A stretch of DNA of 64,000 bases from Punica granatum. Its lineage: Eukaryota; Streptophyta; Magnoliopsida; Myrtales; Lythraceae. Below, in pieces: positions 28,322 to 40,375 of the stretch. Where the stretch lies: assembly GCF_007655135.1 (NCBI RefSeq), contig NC_045132.1, positions 22,872,354-22,936,353 on the forward strand. The letters are read 5' to 3'. A program made the position numbers and the translations under genes. The stretch's first letter is position 1; each line of letters begins with the position of its first letter. Below the pieces are notes generated by a model that searched no databases, was not told the origin of the DNA, and saw only the letters and a list, made by a program, of their open reading frames with translations.

Positions 28322-28484
28322 GTGTAACGCAGCGGCGACACCTCGCCTGATAATCAAGAGGTTTCAAATTCGAATCTCATAGTGAGATTACATGTGTCGC
28401 TTTATTAGTTTATTAGGAGTTTTGTTTTATTGTGTTATACTCATGGATTTCATTGTAATCAGAAAATAAATAAATAAATAAATC
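28322..28484 (+). mobile_element. SINE-like element, first of a tandem pair
   Basis: Head GTGTAACGCAGCGGCGACAC, then CTCGCCTGATAATCAAGAGG and a B-box-like AAATTCGAATCT. It ends in TTGTAATCAGAAAATAAATA followed by further AAAT repeats. It is directly followed by a related copy. Confidence 0.5.
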
Positions 28485-28489
28485 AAGAT

Positions 28490-28659
28490 AGTGTAGAGCG
28501 CAATAATGTACCTCTCACCTGATAATCAAGATGTCCTAGATTTGATACTCAGTAAGACTACCCCTATCCCTTTACTAGATATTTATGATTTCTATTTCAA
28601 TGTACTAGATTCATGAGTTTTCTTTGTAATCGAAAAACAAATAAATAAATAAATAAACA
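28490..28659 (+). mobile_element. SINE-like element, second of a tandem pair
   Basis: Starts GTGTAGAGCGCAATAATGTA, then CTCACCTGATAATCAAGATG, and ends in TTTGTAATCGAAAAACAAAT plus AAAT repeats. It shares head, TAATCAAG motif and tail with the copy just upstream but is clearly diverged from it, so the pair is not a recent duplication. Confidence 0.5.
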
Positions 28660-31604
28660 ATTTATTTAGTTCCGTTTAGGGAAGTCCATTGAAATTTCAG
28701 GAAAATTTTGTATAATTTTGGTGAGCGTTTTCTTAAAAAAAAAAAAACAAATTTTGGGATGGTGGGGGGCGCAAAAATTTGGTCAGCTAATAAAACTAGA
28801 GAAGATGTCGGCATTTCAAGGCAACGCAGGTGAGAATTTGCTGCCGACCAAATTAGGAAGCTCAACGAGTTTGGAAAACCACCACGGTCGCGGGCCTCAC
28901 GGCCAAACTTACTCGGACCATAAATTCAATAGGCTGATTCGATCGTATAATAAATAATCACAAATTCGATAAAGAGGTTCATTGGAACAATATTGCAAAC
29001 AAAAATACATAATTTAATTTGTATGGTGAATCACGTCGTTATAAATTTTTTTATCAGGTTGTGTCGGGTCCCCGGACTTTTATTTCGTGACTGGACGAGT
29101 TCCGAATTTGATAGGGGGGACGAATTGTTCCGAGATATATGATAGATGGAAATAGTATATTTGATTTTGACTAAGTAGCTGATTGATTATTCAGTGGCAT
29201 ATGATTGATTGAGCATATATCACGGCCGGGATCTCTACAGAGCTGGTCCAGCTGGCGGTTTCCCGTGAGAAGGGAAGAAAACTGGAAATGAAAAGGAAAT
29301 AACGTCTATCGCTTAATTGGAACTTAATTATCGGAACGTCTATGCACATATATATTTTCGATATCGGTCTTGCAACGTGGAGAAGCTGACCATGCAAGAA
29401 GAATTCGAGTTTCGCCACTTATTACGTATGATCTTTTACTCGACATGAATCATCAATTAACTTTATATAGTTTCACGTCTGCCGTGTTGAGCGGTCTATT
29501 TTATTGTCGCGGTTGATTTGTCGTTGCGATGTCTCTGAGCTCGCTTTGTTGACATGTGATGACTCGAATTCTGAGCTTGGAAGCATGGAAATTGGTTGGT
29601 GAGAATTTCAATGCGATTGATTGGACTTTCCATATAAAAACAGTATGATTATTTAGTAAATATTAACGAATATTGAGCGAGTATTACTCAATCAATTAAT
29701 CGAGAATTCGTGTAAATGGTAAATTAAGTTTTGTGATAGTATCACATATATTCTTTTATATGCATTTTGATTTGTTTATCATTCCGAGTAGATGAGTAAT
29801 ACTCACTAAATATTCGGTTGATAATGTATCTATATTTTTAATAAATCGGGTGTATTGTTGAAAGTTGAAAATTCAACTCTTACTCTTCTTCCCTAATGAT
29901 GATCAGCTCGCGCACACAACCTACGTACTATGTTATCCCTATGATCTGATACTCCAATGATCATCAACTTTTGGCCTGAAAATTTGCTTCGAGATTAATC
30001 AAATATATACATACATGATAATGACCTTCTACACCCGCGAAAAATTAAAAAATAAAAAATCAGAACGTTTATTCATTATACGATAATTAAATTAGATTAT
30101 ATAATCTGCCTAACATCTATGTATGCATCCCTGAATTTCGTGATGGTACCACGTCGTATCTGTCTCCTTTTAATGTGGGTCAGCAAATCATCATACTTCC
30201 AGACACGCTTATAGGTTATGATGATAACAATTTCAAACCGTCGATCCATACACTATATAACGGCCAAAATTGCATTAAAAACCCTAATTATTAATTTAAA
30301 AAAAAAAAAAAGGCGAACGGGTCTTGATATTTAAGACTGTGAAGAGCAATGAAACGACCTTGTCTCGTCTTAACTGGAAGTCCTTATTCAAGTCAATGAT
30401 TAGGCTGTGAGGAAAATGCTTTAGAGTTGACCCCTCCACTTGGAATCCTTTCACATGTAATTAGTAATATAATAGATACATTTGATCATAGACTGATGGA
30501 GGAAGGTTTTTTTATCAAAAATAAATAAAAATGGAGGAAGGTTATTTTGCTTTGCATGAGCTTTTTACACGAACACGCCCGTCTTATTTCCGTAGCAATG
30601 AGATTTGGGAAATTCAGGCACTGACTTCTCATGGGTCATATATATATATATATATATAGATGATTATTATCATTATTGAACTTTAAAATCATACAATAAT
30701 AATTACATATCATGATAAATTATTAACTGATTGTAGCAGACGATATTATGTCTCGGTAGCTATTATTGCCATTGACGAGTATTTCACGCCTAGATGCAGT
30801 ATCGATTTCATAATCATTTTAGCTGACCGACTCCTTTATCATATTGTTCCATAATATATGATGTTGAGCACTGGAGAATCTACTAGATTTCTATTACTAA
30901 ATTTGCAGATCTTATTCATTAATTAGGTCCTTTCTAGTGAAATAATCAGAGAACACAATTGGAGCCCTTTTTTTCATTGTTGGGTAGATGATATTCTGAT
31001 TATTAATTTAAGCCAGAATGTAATCTATATCTATAGTCTCTCTCTACTATTCTAAGAGGAACAAAAGCTCAAAATTGAAAAATTCTCGGATATCAAAGTG
31101 CACACCAGAAAAAGAAAAGGAACAAAAGTTTTTGGTGTAAATTACTCACAAAAATCCCCCTCACAAAAAACTACAATTAATTAACAACAGTTAGATTTTA
31201 AAAAATAATAATAATAATTTTTTTTATGCGAATCATGATATTTAGAAACTCAATAAGTCTATAATTAATTCAGTTCGAGTCGGATCCATTCAATAAGAGA
31301 TAAAACTCTTTCGGTGTATATTTTTTTACATTTACAAGACTTAAATCGATATTTTATTTAAAAAAATAAGTGTTAAATCACTTGAATCAAACGACGATAA
31401 AATATAGTATAATTTAGTAAATCTCGATTGCGCTGAGCTATTTATCTCTCCTCGCCATCTCCTTTTTCTCGCTCTCCATTCCCTCCCGAAGGTTATCTTT
31501 CTTTTCTCTCCTCAGATTTTCCTAAAATTGATTTATTATTTAATATTGCAAATAACAAAAATATTTTTGTAATCACCATAAATAATTTATATAAGTTGAA
31601 AATA

Positions 31605-32370
31605 GGGTTAATGACCAAAAAAGGCAAGAATTTTAATCTCTTTTTCAATTTCGGTACAAATTTTATTTTTTGACAAAAAATTGTAAGAACTTTGATTTTC
31701 TTGTCACTTTAGGCGTTTGCATCATTTTTTATCCATTTTGCTGACTTGATGAAAAACGGTGTTTATGCGGTAAATGATATCATGCCACTTCAGTAAAAAA
31801 TTTAAAAAATTAAAGGAAAAAAAGTGAGAAAGGCATTGATCGGAGAAAAGGTGAGTCACCGCCTTCCGATTGGAGTCGTCGGTAACCCTAGAGGGCACTG
31901 ACAAACCTAATTAGGGGACGGCTAGAATCAGAAGAATTCTCAAATTAGAGGGTTCTCCCTATATCGGCAGGTGGGGCCTCGATCTCGGCCACCACCATTG
32001 GAGATTCTCCCAATTTCGACATGTAGGGCTTCAATCACAGTCGCCATCCCCTGATTTGGGTAACTAACACCCTCGGAGGTCACCGACGATCCCAATCGGG
32101 GTTACGGTGGCTAATCGGGGCCCTCAACTTTTCTTCGATCAAAACAGTTCTCCTTTTATTTTTCTTTAAATTTTTTATTATTGTTACTAATATGACGTGA
32201 CACCTTTTACCATGTAATTACCATTTTCCATCACGTCAGCAAAATTGATGAAAAATTACACAGATACTTATCTCGATAAAAAAAAATCAAAGTTCATATT
32301 TTTTTACTAAAAATAAAGTTCGTGTCAAAATTAAAAATTGATCAAAGTTTATGCTTTTTTGGTCATTACC
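31605..32370. mobile_element. MULE-type MITE with long terminal inverted repeats
   Basis: The left end GGGTTAATGACCAAAAAAGG and the right end TTTTTTGGTCATTACC are inverted copies. Similarity continues inward for about 90 bases or more on each side, with the matching AAAATCAAAGTT blocks. Flanking 9-base sequences TTGAAAATA (31596-31604) and TCGAAAATA (32371-32379) match at 8 of 9 positions, as expected for Mutator-like target duplication. The interior is GC-richer and encodes no transposase, so the element is non-autonomous. Confidence 0.8.
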
Positions 32371-32508
32371 TCGAAAATATAACAAACCTTTTGCAAAATA
32401 CTAAACGAAATAAAAAAGGACGTTTATATTTATGCCCAAAATAAATAAAAGGAAAAAGATCTTATAAAAAAAAAGGATAAAAAGGACTAAAATGATGTTG
32501 GTTATTTA

Positions 32509-32738
32509 TGTCTTCTTTGGTTTGTGAGTATAATTTTAAAATTACAATTTTAACGTAATTCTACTTATAATAAAGTAAAATAATTCATACAAAATCAAAG
32601 AGTGATCCCATTTATACCACTTTTTTCCACAATAAATAGCATAATTCATATAAAGTCAAAGGGTGGATTTCATTTATATCACTTTTTTTCGAAATCAAAA
32701 TCTAATTTTAAAATCATATTATGAAATCAAACCCAACA
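32509..32738. mobile_element. Tourist-like MITE with TTA target duplication
   Basis: The left end TGTCTTCTTTGGTTTG and the right end GAAATCAAACCCAACA form imperfect inverted repeats; the ATAATTTTAAAATTA and TAATTTTAAAATCAT blocks also mirror each other. TTA flanks both ends. Only 230 bases, no coding content, consistent with a PIF/Harbinger derivative. Confidence 0.65.
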
Positions 32739-34089
32739 TTATTACGTCACGTGCAACGGCTCACCGCCCCCCTCCCCCAACCGAGACATACAGAACAGGC
32801 TAACAGCGGGTCCCACCACGTTCGCCTTTAGCGTGGAACCACTGGTCGGACCCCATGTATCCCCACCTCCTCCTGATTGGAGAGTGCAGTGCACGCTCCT
32901 CATTTATTCGTCAATTTTACTTTAGTTTTTCCTGGTTTCGATTTTAAAATCTTAAAAAGAAGTTATTTTCCCGAAATTCGTCAAGATGGACATATTCCGC
33001 AGCAGTAGTCCGCCTCCCACAGCACGTATGCGCGCCACGTCTCTGCCTCAATACACGACACTAGCCAGATGCTTATTGGTTCTTGCTGGTGTCACTATAC
33101 GATTAAAAAAATCAGATATGTTAAATATTTAACGTGACTCTCGGTCTTATTAACTCAAGGTATAATACGTATTTAGTAGGATTTGCTACCTTACGGGAGA
33201 CGAGTCGAAAGAGTTCGCGCCACTCGACCTGGTGGGCCTTCTTTGTAGCCTCGGGCTCCGTAGCTCAACCTCAGGGATTCCTCACATGACTCCGATGATC
33301 CGTTTCCGTGAATGACAATGTACTCGTAAGTCGTAACTTATATTATCAATAATGCCGAATATATCTGATAATTGCTTAGACCCGACTAATGAGAAATTAG
33401 CAAAAAGCAAACGAGGGGGGTGAGGAGGTGCGGTGGGTGCATAATTGTCAACAGACCAAGGAGGACACGACACACAGGTTGTCTTGAGCCCAGTCAAGAG
33501 AAGAGAACGCGTGGGGGAACCAGCCCCACCTCCACCTGCACGCATTTACCAAAACGCCCTTGCACGAGCACCGAATGAGGAAATATGAGCATGGGCATGA
33601 ATGTAACTTCATTCCCGATCCATTAGGAAACATTGGTAGAAGAAGTAAACGATGGTGGGGATTTATAATGGAGGAAGAAGGGAGGGTTGTGGGGTAGAAG
33701 AAGACAAGGGAAACGGCTCTCTTTCTCTTCCACTTTGTTAAGCAAAGGGATTGAGAGAGAAACAGCACACTGCATCTTAAATCTTTACACCTGCCATCCA
33801 TTTACAGAGAGGACCGTTTTGTTCCGATTTCAGATTCTTTTATTCTTTGATTCTTCTTCATCTTTTCTCCTTCCTCTGCTTGTGCTTCTACGGCTTTTGG
33901 GTGGTTGTTGCCGTTTTCCTCTGGAGATCAGATTCTTCGGGAATCAAAGACCTTTCCGGGCTGTAGATTCGACTTCTGATTCCCGGGTTCAGTTAAAGTT
34001 TTGATTTTGAGTTTGTTTTCGCCGGATCTGCTGTTGGAGGGACCTGAATCGGATAGACATTGGCCAGTTCGAGAGAGCGAGAGAGAGAA

Positions 34090-35788
34090 ATGTGGTGGAT
34101 GATGAATGAAGGAGGTGGTCACTACTGCTCCAAGAAGACCGATGCTATCTGCGGCGATCTCTGTGGACAGGTACTTGGATATCTCTCTCTTTTTTTTCTT
34201 TTTTCTTTTTTTCCTTTTTTGAGGAAGAACAACCTCGGACCCGGTTGATCTGTCTGCTCTGCTCCGATCGCATTCTTGTCCCTTCCTCATGTACTGTTTG
34301 ATTAGCCGTTTTGCTGAGAAAATGGGGGGTCTTGGTTTAGTTCATGTCCGGGGTTTGGTGGCCTTCCATATTCTCATCAGCTGAAGCAGTTCAATGTTTG
34401 GACCTTTTCCTCGTTTGAAGCAACGTATTATGCCGGTGAACTGCCCTTTCGGTTCATATGCGGCTGCTTTCGGCTCGATCATTTAACTGAGTTTTCTCGA
34501 TTTGATCTACTAAGCACGACTTGTGTCAGTCCGTTAGTATTATTGTGGAAATTAAGGTTTTTGAGTTTCTGGTGCTCTGAACTGCAATTCCGGATCTGTG
34601 TGATATCGTCTGTTGGCATGTGCCAATTCGCCGTTTTGTTTGATCAGTAGTTTAATCTCGTGTGATTTGTTATTATGTCTGCAGGACTCTGACCGAGCTT
34701 TCAGTATGTCGAGAATTCGTTGTATGCTTCGTGGCTTAGACCTGAAGACCCTCCTCCTCCTCATAGCCCTCATTCCGACCTGCATCTTTGGAATCTATGT
34801 CCATGGGCAGAAGATCACCTACTTCCTCCGGCCACTCTGGGAGTCTCCTCCCAAACCGTTCCATGAGATCCCTCACTACTACCACGAGAATGTGTCCATG
34901 GCGAACCTCTGCAAGCTCCACGGCTGGGGAATACGAGAATATCCCCGTCGAGTCTATGATGCAGTCTTGTTCAGCAACGAGCTGGACATCCTCGCCATAA
35001 GGTGGAAGGAGCTCTACCCTTATGTCACACAATTTGTCCTTCTCGAGTCGAACTCGACCTTCACTGGATTACCGAAGCCCCTGTTCTTTTCCAAAAACCG
35101 GGACAAATTCAAGTTCGTGGAGCCCCGACTGACTTATGGGACCATTCCGGGTAGATTCAAGAGCAAGGAGAACCCTTTCATTGAGGAAGCTTATCAGAGA
35201 GTCGCCCTCGACCATCTTCTGAAGATTGCTGGAATCACCGATGATGACCTACTGATAATGTCGGACGTTGATGAGATCCCGAGCAGGCACACGATCAATC
35301 TCCTAAGATGGTGCGACGACATCCCTCCAGTCCTCCACCTCCAGCTCAAGAATTATCTTTATTCCTTCGAGTTCCTTGTGGACAATAACAGCTGGAGAGC
35401 CTCTGTCCATAGATACGTGACAGGGAAAACTCAATACGCACATTATCGTCAGACTGACGACATCTTGGCAGATGCGGGGTGGCACTGCAGCTTCTGCTTC
35501 CGGTACATCAAAGAGTTCATATTTAAGATGAAGGCCTATAGCCACTTCGATAGGGTGAGGTTCTCTCACTACTTGAATGAGGATAGAGTCCAGAGAGTGA
35601 TCTGCAAAGGAGTGGACCTTTTCGATATGCTCCCTGAGGAGTACACGTTCAAGGAGATCATTGGGAAGATGGGGCCCATCCCGCATTCCTTCTCGGCCGT
35701 CCATCTCCCCTCGTACCTCCTAGAGAACGCTGAGAACTACAAGTTTCTATTGCCGGGGAACTGCATGAGAGACAAAACAAGTGGCTGA
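34090..35788 (+). CDS. Glycosyltransferase family 17 (GnT-III-like) protein
   Basis: Two coding exons, 34090-34170 and 34685-35788, joined at CAG|GT...CAG|GAC in phase 0, encode 394 residues. The N-terminus [16 protein letters not shown] is typical of the plant family. A single membrane anchor spans about residues 49-68 ([20 protein letters not shown]), as in a type II Golgi protein. The catalytic part follows, with [40 protein letters not shown], the acidic SDVDEIPS motif (the likely metal/sugar-nucleotide site) and [11 protein letters not shown]. Animal members add bisecting beta-1,4-GlcNAc to N-glycans; the plant substrate is not known from sequence. Without the first exon the protein would begin at an internal Met before the membrane anchor, but the exon is well supported by family resemblance. 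The gene is the intact copy of a tandem pair; its relative at 39057 is broken. A TATA-like TTTATAAT at about 33660 is a possible promoter. Confidence 0.92.
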
Positions 35789-36464
35789 TTCTTCTTCCGC
35801 AGACTTGGATTTGTTATCCATTCATTGTAAAGATTCAGGTAGAGGCTGCTCTGGTGACTCCTCATGAAGGGTTGATAGCTTACAGATGATGCGATGATGA
35901 TTGTGGCAAGTCACAGATTGATGCAGCTGCTGCTCCTCCGGATAATTAATTGAGCGATCTCATTCTTTTTCGTGACATTTTGGAGGCATTCATTGAGGAT
36001 TGTAGGTGAGGCTCTTGTATATAACCCTTTGTTCTGTTTTCGTACTCGGACATGAATCATTCACTGGGAGAGGCAGTTAGCTGTGATTTTGAATAGCTAA
36101 TTTGTGGTAGTGATGATGACTGATTTTGCGTACCATTGGCATGAGATGTTTCCTTCATTATACTAAAGATTCGAGATCTATTCCGGCTCTTTCATATGCC
36201 CTTGTCATGAAGCTAATTTGTTTCCGAAAAGATCTTTTACTCATAAGACTCATCTTACTCCGTTTCGTGCCTCCTTGGCTCGTCTTTAGGCCAAGATTTA
36301 CTCTCTTCTCCTGTTGGATTGCAAAGAATATACCATGACACTGACTATATAATAATGATGTTGCCGAGGTTTCTTGCTATGGTTCACTGAGGTGTAGGTA
36401 GAGGTTTGGAGCAGACTTTCTTCTGTTCCTAACTGTAGACAGCCTGATTGAAGGTTTATTATTA

Positions 36465-36859
36465 GGGTAAATTGCACTGGTGGTCCAAAAAGTTTTATAA
36501 ATGTTTCAATATGGTACAAAAAGTTTTGTTTGCTACTTGATAGTACAAAATGTTTCAAAGTTGTTTCAGTAAAGTACAAACCGTCATCTTGACATTGACT
36601 CCGTCAAGCCGTCCTTTACAAGACTGTAAATTTTACACCATCATGTAATTTACGTAAAACATTTTGTACTATTAAATTACAATTTCAAAACATTTTGCAC
36701 CATCATGTAACGTCCCACAAAAAGCGGTTTTGCACTATCAGCATCAGCTTGATGGCGTCAATGGTGAGATGACGGTTTGTACTATACTGAAACAATTTTG
36801 AAACATTTTGTACCATCAAGTAGCAAAAAAACTTTTTGGACCACCAGTGTAATTTACTC
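36465..36859. mobile_element. MULE-type MITE with long terminal inverted repeats
   Basis: The ends GGGTAAATTGCACTGGTGGT and (reverse strand) GAGTAAATTACACTGGTGGT pair, and the inverted repeats run inward for roughly 150 bases each, sharing GTACAAAATGTTTCAAA and GTACAAACCGTCATCT. Flanking 9-mers TTATTATTA (36456-36464) and TTATTGTTA (36860-36868) agree at 8 of 9 positions. There is no coding capacity in 395 bases. The element lies in the 3' flank of the GT17 gene. The paralogous place in unit B, near 39640, has no insertion. Confidence 0.85.
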
Positions 36860-38268
36860 TTATTGTTATTATTGGCCAATGTTAGGTCTACCAAGTTGGC
36901 TCTTTGCTTGCCTTGGTTGTTAAATAACAATCATCAAAGCCTTGGAGGCATTGTTGAGAAACTGAGCCTCGTGAAGTACAATGCGATCGCGCCAACCTGC
37001 GCCCGGTCGGGTTTCTAGCTTGTGGGCAGAGATATTGATGTATCGAACTGCTCTTTGTTCCCCGACACCAAAGGTGGAGTCTAAGAAATGAAACTGGAGA
37101 ATATGCTTGAATGATAACATGACTTAGATTGTTTTGGAAATTGGAGTTTAGCTTAAATCTCTATATCCCAAAGAAGAAACAAATGTTGTGGAGAAGAGAA
37201 CTTAAGAAAGAAGAGACCAAACAATGCACATGCTTTGCTTCCCTGTCACAGAAGCTGGCAAATGCACATGCTTTGCTTCTCATGTTTTCCCAACTGGCAT
37301 CTCTGCCTCTCTGTACTTTTTTTTTTGCCTCTATTTATTATTTCTTGATTTTTTAAATAAGAATCTGGACAGTTACAGTTATATATTGTAGTGGCCTAGT
37401 GGGTGAACACGAAGATTGTTTGACCTCCAATGATTGTGTAAATATAGGTCCGTAGTGTCAGCAATTTATGCCTTCTGATCTGATCAATTGGAAGAAATGA
37501 AAGAAGAGTACCGTAATATGGAGGAAACACTCTTTGGGAACAACCTTATGTTATCAACATTATGCTGGAATGGCTTTGAATTTGTCGCGTAATCATTTGC
37601 ACAGATAGATGTATACGTTAGTTTCATACATATATAGATAAACATCGTAATACCATATGCTCTACCATATGCTCTACCAAACCAGAACATCGTAACCGAA
37701 AACCCGAACCCAGGAACGGGTTGAAGCTCGATGAGGTGTTTGGTGGACTTTTTTCCAGTTGGGGTGAGGAGAAATTGACACGATTTGTAAGTTGCACTGT
37801 TGCAGTATCCTCCTCTTGATTCACCTTGAGGGACACAGAATCTGGTGCCCCATGTAGTTGGGAATAGAGCTGCTCTTGTTTACCGACATGGATTGTTGAG
37901 GCCGCAGCTGCATGGCCTGAAAGTCAAGGCCTCGATGACCAAAGGCCTCCCACAGCTTCAATTCATCTGCGGTTGATCCTTACTTGTTTCATTGAGTCTA
38001 CGAGAACTGGGGCATTCGAAATCCCAATATACAAGGCACACATCACAACAGATTCCTTATGCCCCGATAATGTTCCAAGTCGTGGAGAAAGAAGATTAAA
38101 CGAGATTCAGCCAAAAGCAACTTCGACAATATTCTGTTTGGTCTTCCGAACAATGATCTAATCAATCCTTTACAAACAGAGTTTGGAGTACGGTTTCTTG
38201 CAGATTATCTTATCCGGTTCTAAAGCTTTCATCACGAAAATAAGTAAGAAAAACCAAACAAGAAGAAA

Positions 38269-38550
38269 ATGACGTCGTCCTAAAGCTTTCCCAACCATCA
38301 TTGCCAAATCCATCACCGTCACGAAGGGCCTCCTATGGCATATGTCTATGAAGATGGTGAGCAATCTCAGAATGCTCCAGCCAGGGCACGTGTAATGGAG
38401 CACGGTTACGACCACGCAGCTCCATGGAACCAAGAAGAGAACAGGTACAACGTGGCCGAGGAGGATGTCAATCAATAGGAGGAGGAGTTCATCCGGATGG
38501 ACCACAAGAAGTTCGAGCGGAGCAAGGGGATGTCCATGAAGAGTGGGTGA
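38269..38550 (+). pseudogene. Broken copy of the small His/Pro-rich protein gene
   Basis: Aligned with the intact gene at 44360-44710, this copy has a frame-disrupted start and an early TAA (ATGACGTCGTCCTAA). It later has an in-frame TAG where the intact gene reads through GATGTTGATCGAGAAG. The remaining codons still encode recognisable blocks (PPMAYVYEDGE, APWNQEENRYNVAEEDV, HKKFERSKGMSMKSG). It carries a single copy of the 25-residue unit that is doubled in the intact gene. A shorter protein starting at the internal ATG near 38331 is conceivable but would end at the TAG. Confidence 0.75.
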
Positions 38551-39056
38551 AGTTGATGGAGCAGAACATTGATTAACAACCCATTTGGTTTGTTTGTCTA
38601 ACTAACTGTATAAGTGTCATGGGTTTGAATTCCATAATGAGTAACTTGTTGAGTGTTCCATAAATGTTCCACGTTTGCATGTCTTAATAGAATGTTTCTT
38701 TGAGTTCATGTCCATCGACAGCTCTTTCTCGAATCGAATAGCTTAACAGAACAAAATAAGTGACCACGTTTTCATAAGATTTTGTTTTTAAAAACAAAAC
38801 CCCACAAAATTTGTAGTGATTACAAGTTTGTTTTTCGAAGACCCTTCATACTGATGTCTTCTTGGTTGCTGATGGAGAAAAAAACACATCGGTATGCTGG
38901 ATAGAAAAAAAAAGCAGAAAAACAGAACTGATCAAAATAACAGATCAAAGAGTTTCGAGTGTTCTGGACTGCAGCTCCACATCTAAATGTGTGTGTTCAG
39001 CAGTTTTTTGCGAAGATTAATAGTTGAATATCGTGTGATCGTTATTCCATTTGCAG

Positions 39057-39580
39057 GACTCTGACCGAGCTTTCAGTATGTCAAGAATTTGTTGTATTCT
39101 CCGTGGCTTAGACCTGAAGACCGTCCTCCTCCTAATTGCCCTCATCAAGACCTGCATCTTCGGAATCTACATTCATGGGCAGAAAATCGCCGACTTCCTT
39201 CAGCCTCTATGGCAGTCCCCTAACTACTACCGTGAGAACATGTCCATGATGAAGCTTTGCAAGCTCCGTGGCCGGGGATACAAAAATATCCTTGACGAGT
39301 ATGCGATGCAGTCTTGTTCAGCAACGAACTGGACGTCCTAACTATAAGGTGGAAGGAGCTCTACCCTCATGTCTCACAATTTGTCCTTCTCGAGTCAAAA
39401 TCGACCTTTACTGGATTACAGGAGCCTCTGTTCTTTTCCAAAAACCGGATAAGTTCAAGTTCATGGAGCCCTGACAGACTTATGGGACCATTCCAAGTAG
39501 ATACAAACTGGGAGAAGCATTTCATTGAGGAAGCTTATCAAAGAGTCGCCCTCAACCATCTTCCGAAGATTACTGGTTGA
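39057..39580 (+). pseudogene. Truncated, frameshifted GT17 copy
   Basis: Starts exactly at the acceptor of GT17 exon 2 (TTTGCAG|GACTCTGACCGAGC) and follows the intact gene through the membrane anchor (LLLIALIKTCIFGIYIHG). It has lost about eight codons after PLWQSP and one base near 39276, which shifts the frame. More small indels lie near 39440-39500. Similarity stops after the region equivalent to [13 protein letters not shown] and jumps to the 3' flank of the gene, so about two thirds of the catalytic domain, including the SDVDE motif, is missing. Exon 1 is also absent. It cannot make a working transferase. Confidence 0.92.
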
Positions 39581-40230
39581 GGATTGGAGCGGATCTTATT
39601 CTGTTCTAACTTCAGACAGCCTTGCTGGATGTTTACTATATCATTATTAGCCAATGTTAGGTTTACTTGGTTCTTTGATTGCCTTGGTTGTTTGATATCA
39701 ATCATCAAAGTCTTGACCCATTGTTCAGAACCGAATTGAGCTTTGCGCAGTATGGCTCAGCAGAACCAAACTGCGCCTGAGTTTGGGGCGCTAACATGTA
39801 GGTAGGGATATTGACATGTACCAAACTGATCGATCTCCGACTACAGAGGATGGAGCGTAAGAAGTGAAACTAGATAAATTAGATCAATAATAACATTCTA
39901 CAGCATGTATTTGGAAATTTGAGACAGACCAGACCAAACAATGCACATGCATTGCTTCCCTGTCATAGAAGCTGGCACATACCCGCTCTTTCTTGGGTTG
40001 GTTTACTATACATATGATTAGAAATGTACGTGCAAATAAATTATTTATATTTCTTTAATTTGCTCAACCTCAAGTAATTTACTTTTTTTATACATAATTT
40101 ACTTTGATTTCTATACTTGAAAATTTTCAAGTAAATACATGTCTATATCACACATGTATTTCAGGTGTATGTATCATAAAATTTTACTCATTCTTGTTAT
40201 TTTCTTCCAACTGGCATATTTGTCTTTATA

Positions 40231-40375
40231 TTTTTTTTTTCGATTACAAAGGTGGTCCATGGATTTATTAAAATAAATAGAACTTCTAATAACTAATAGA
40301 TATGCACGGATAGTTCCACAATAAGTATCAAACTTGGAACTTTTTAGTTACCAAGCAAAAATGTGTGCCATACCC
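40231..40375 (-). mobile_element. SINE-like element, reverse orientation
   Basis: On the minus strand it begins GTATGGCACACATTTTTGCT, has AGTTCCAAGTTTGATACT in the B-box position, and ends TTTGTAATCGAAAAAAAAAA, the same ending as the element at 28490. It lies in a segment of duplication unit B that is absent from unit A. Confidence 0.5.

Larger units (their letters stand above)
15739..33650. other. Long gene-poor spacer rich in small transposons
   Basis: About 18 kb without a convincing gene. The first few hundred bases are the 5' leader and promoter of the NPH3 gene, with a GA microsatellite at about 15938-15953. Seen beyond that: TA arrays at about 17326-17361, 18308-18331 and 30639-30657; a C run at about 19694-19705; a Tourist-like AT-rich element at about 17370-17680; a MITE-like sequence at about 21207-21500 (GTTTGTTTC-type end); SINE-like copies listed separately; another tRNA-like promoter sequence at about 21610-21700; a 50-base direct repeat at 20460 and 20796; a GC-rich island at 27240-27790; and two well-bounded MITEs at 31605-32370 and 32509-32738. 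The remaining short frames look random. Non-coding RNA genes cannot be excluded by eye. Confidence 0.6.
34560..38930 (+). repeat. Tandem segmental duplication, unit A
   Basis: This stretch matches 38950-45140 in the same orientation over several blocks: the end of the GT17 intron and exon 2 (34560-35235 with 38955-39580); the 3' flank (36395-37880 with 39589-41040, both containing TCTGGTGCCCCATGTAGTTG); the small His/Pro-rich gene with its leader (38040-38560 with 44110-44715); and its 3' flank (38560-38880 with 44715-45080). The two units differ by large insertions and deletions. Outer borders are approximate. Confidence 0.85.

Noticed and set aside
34613..34684. Start of the GT17 protein in the intron
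   Set aside because: The frame upstream of 34685 is intron. A proper exon 1 at 34090-34170 restores the conserved N-terminus with GT-AG borders.
38170..38505. Minus-strand 111-codon frame over the broken small gene
   Set aside because: It is antisense to a recognisable pseudogene, and the matching antisense frame at 44300-44665 has the same origin.
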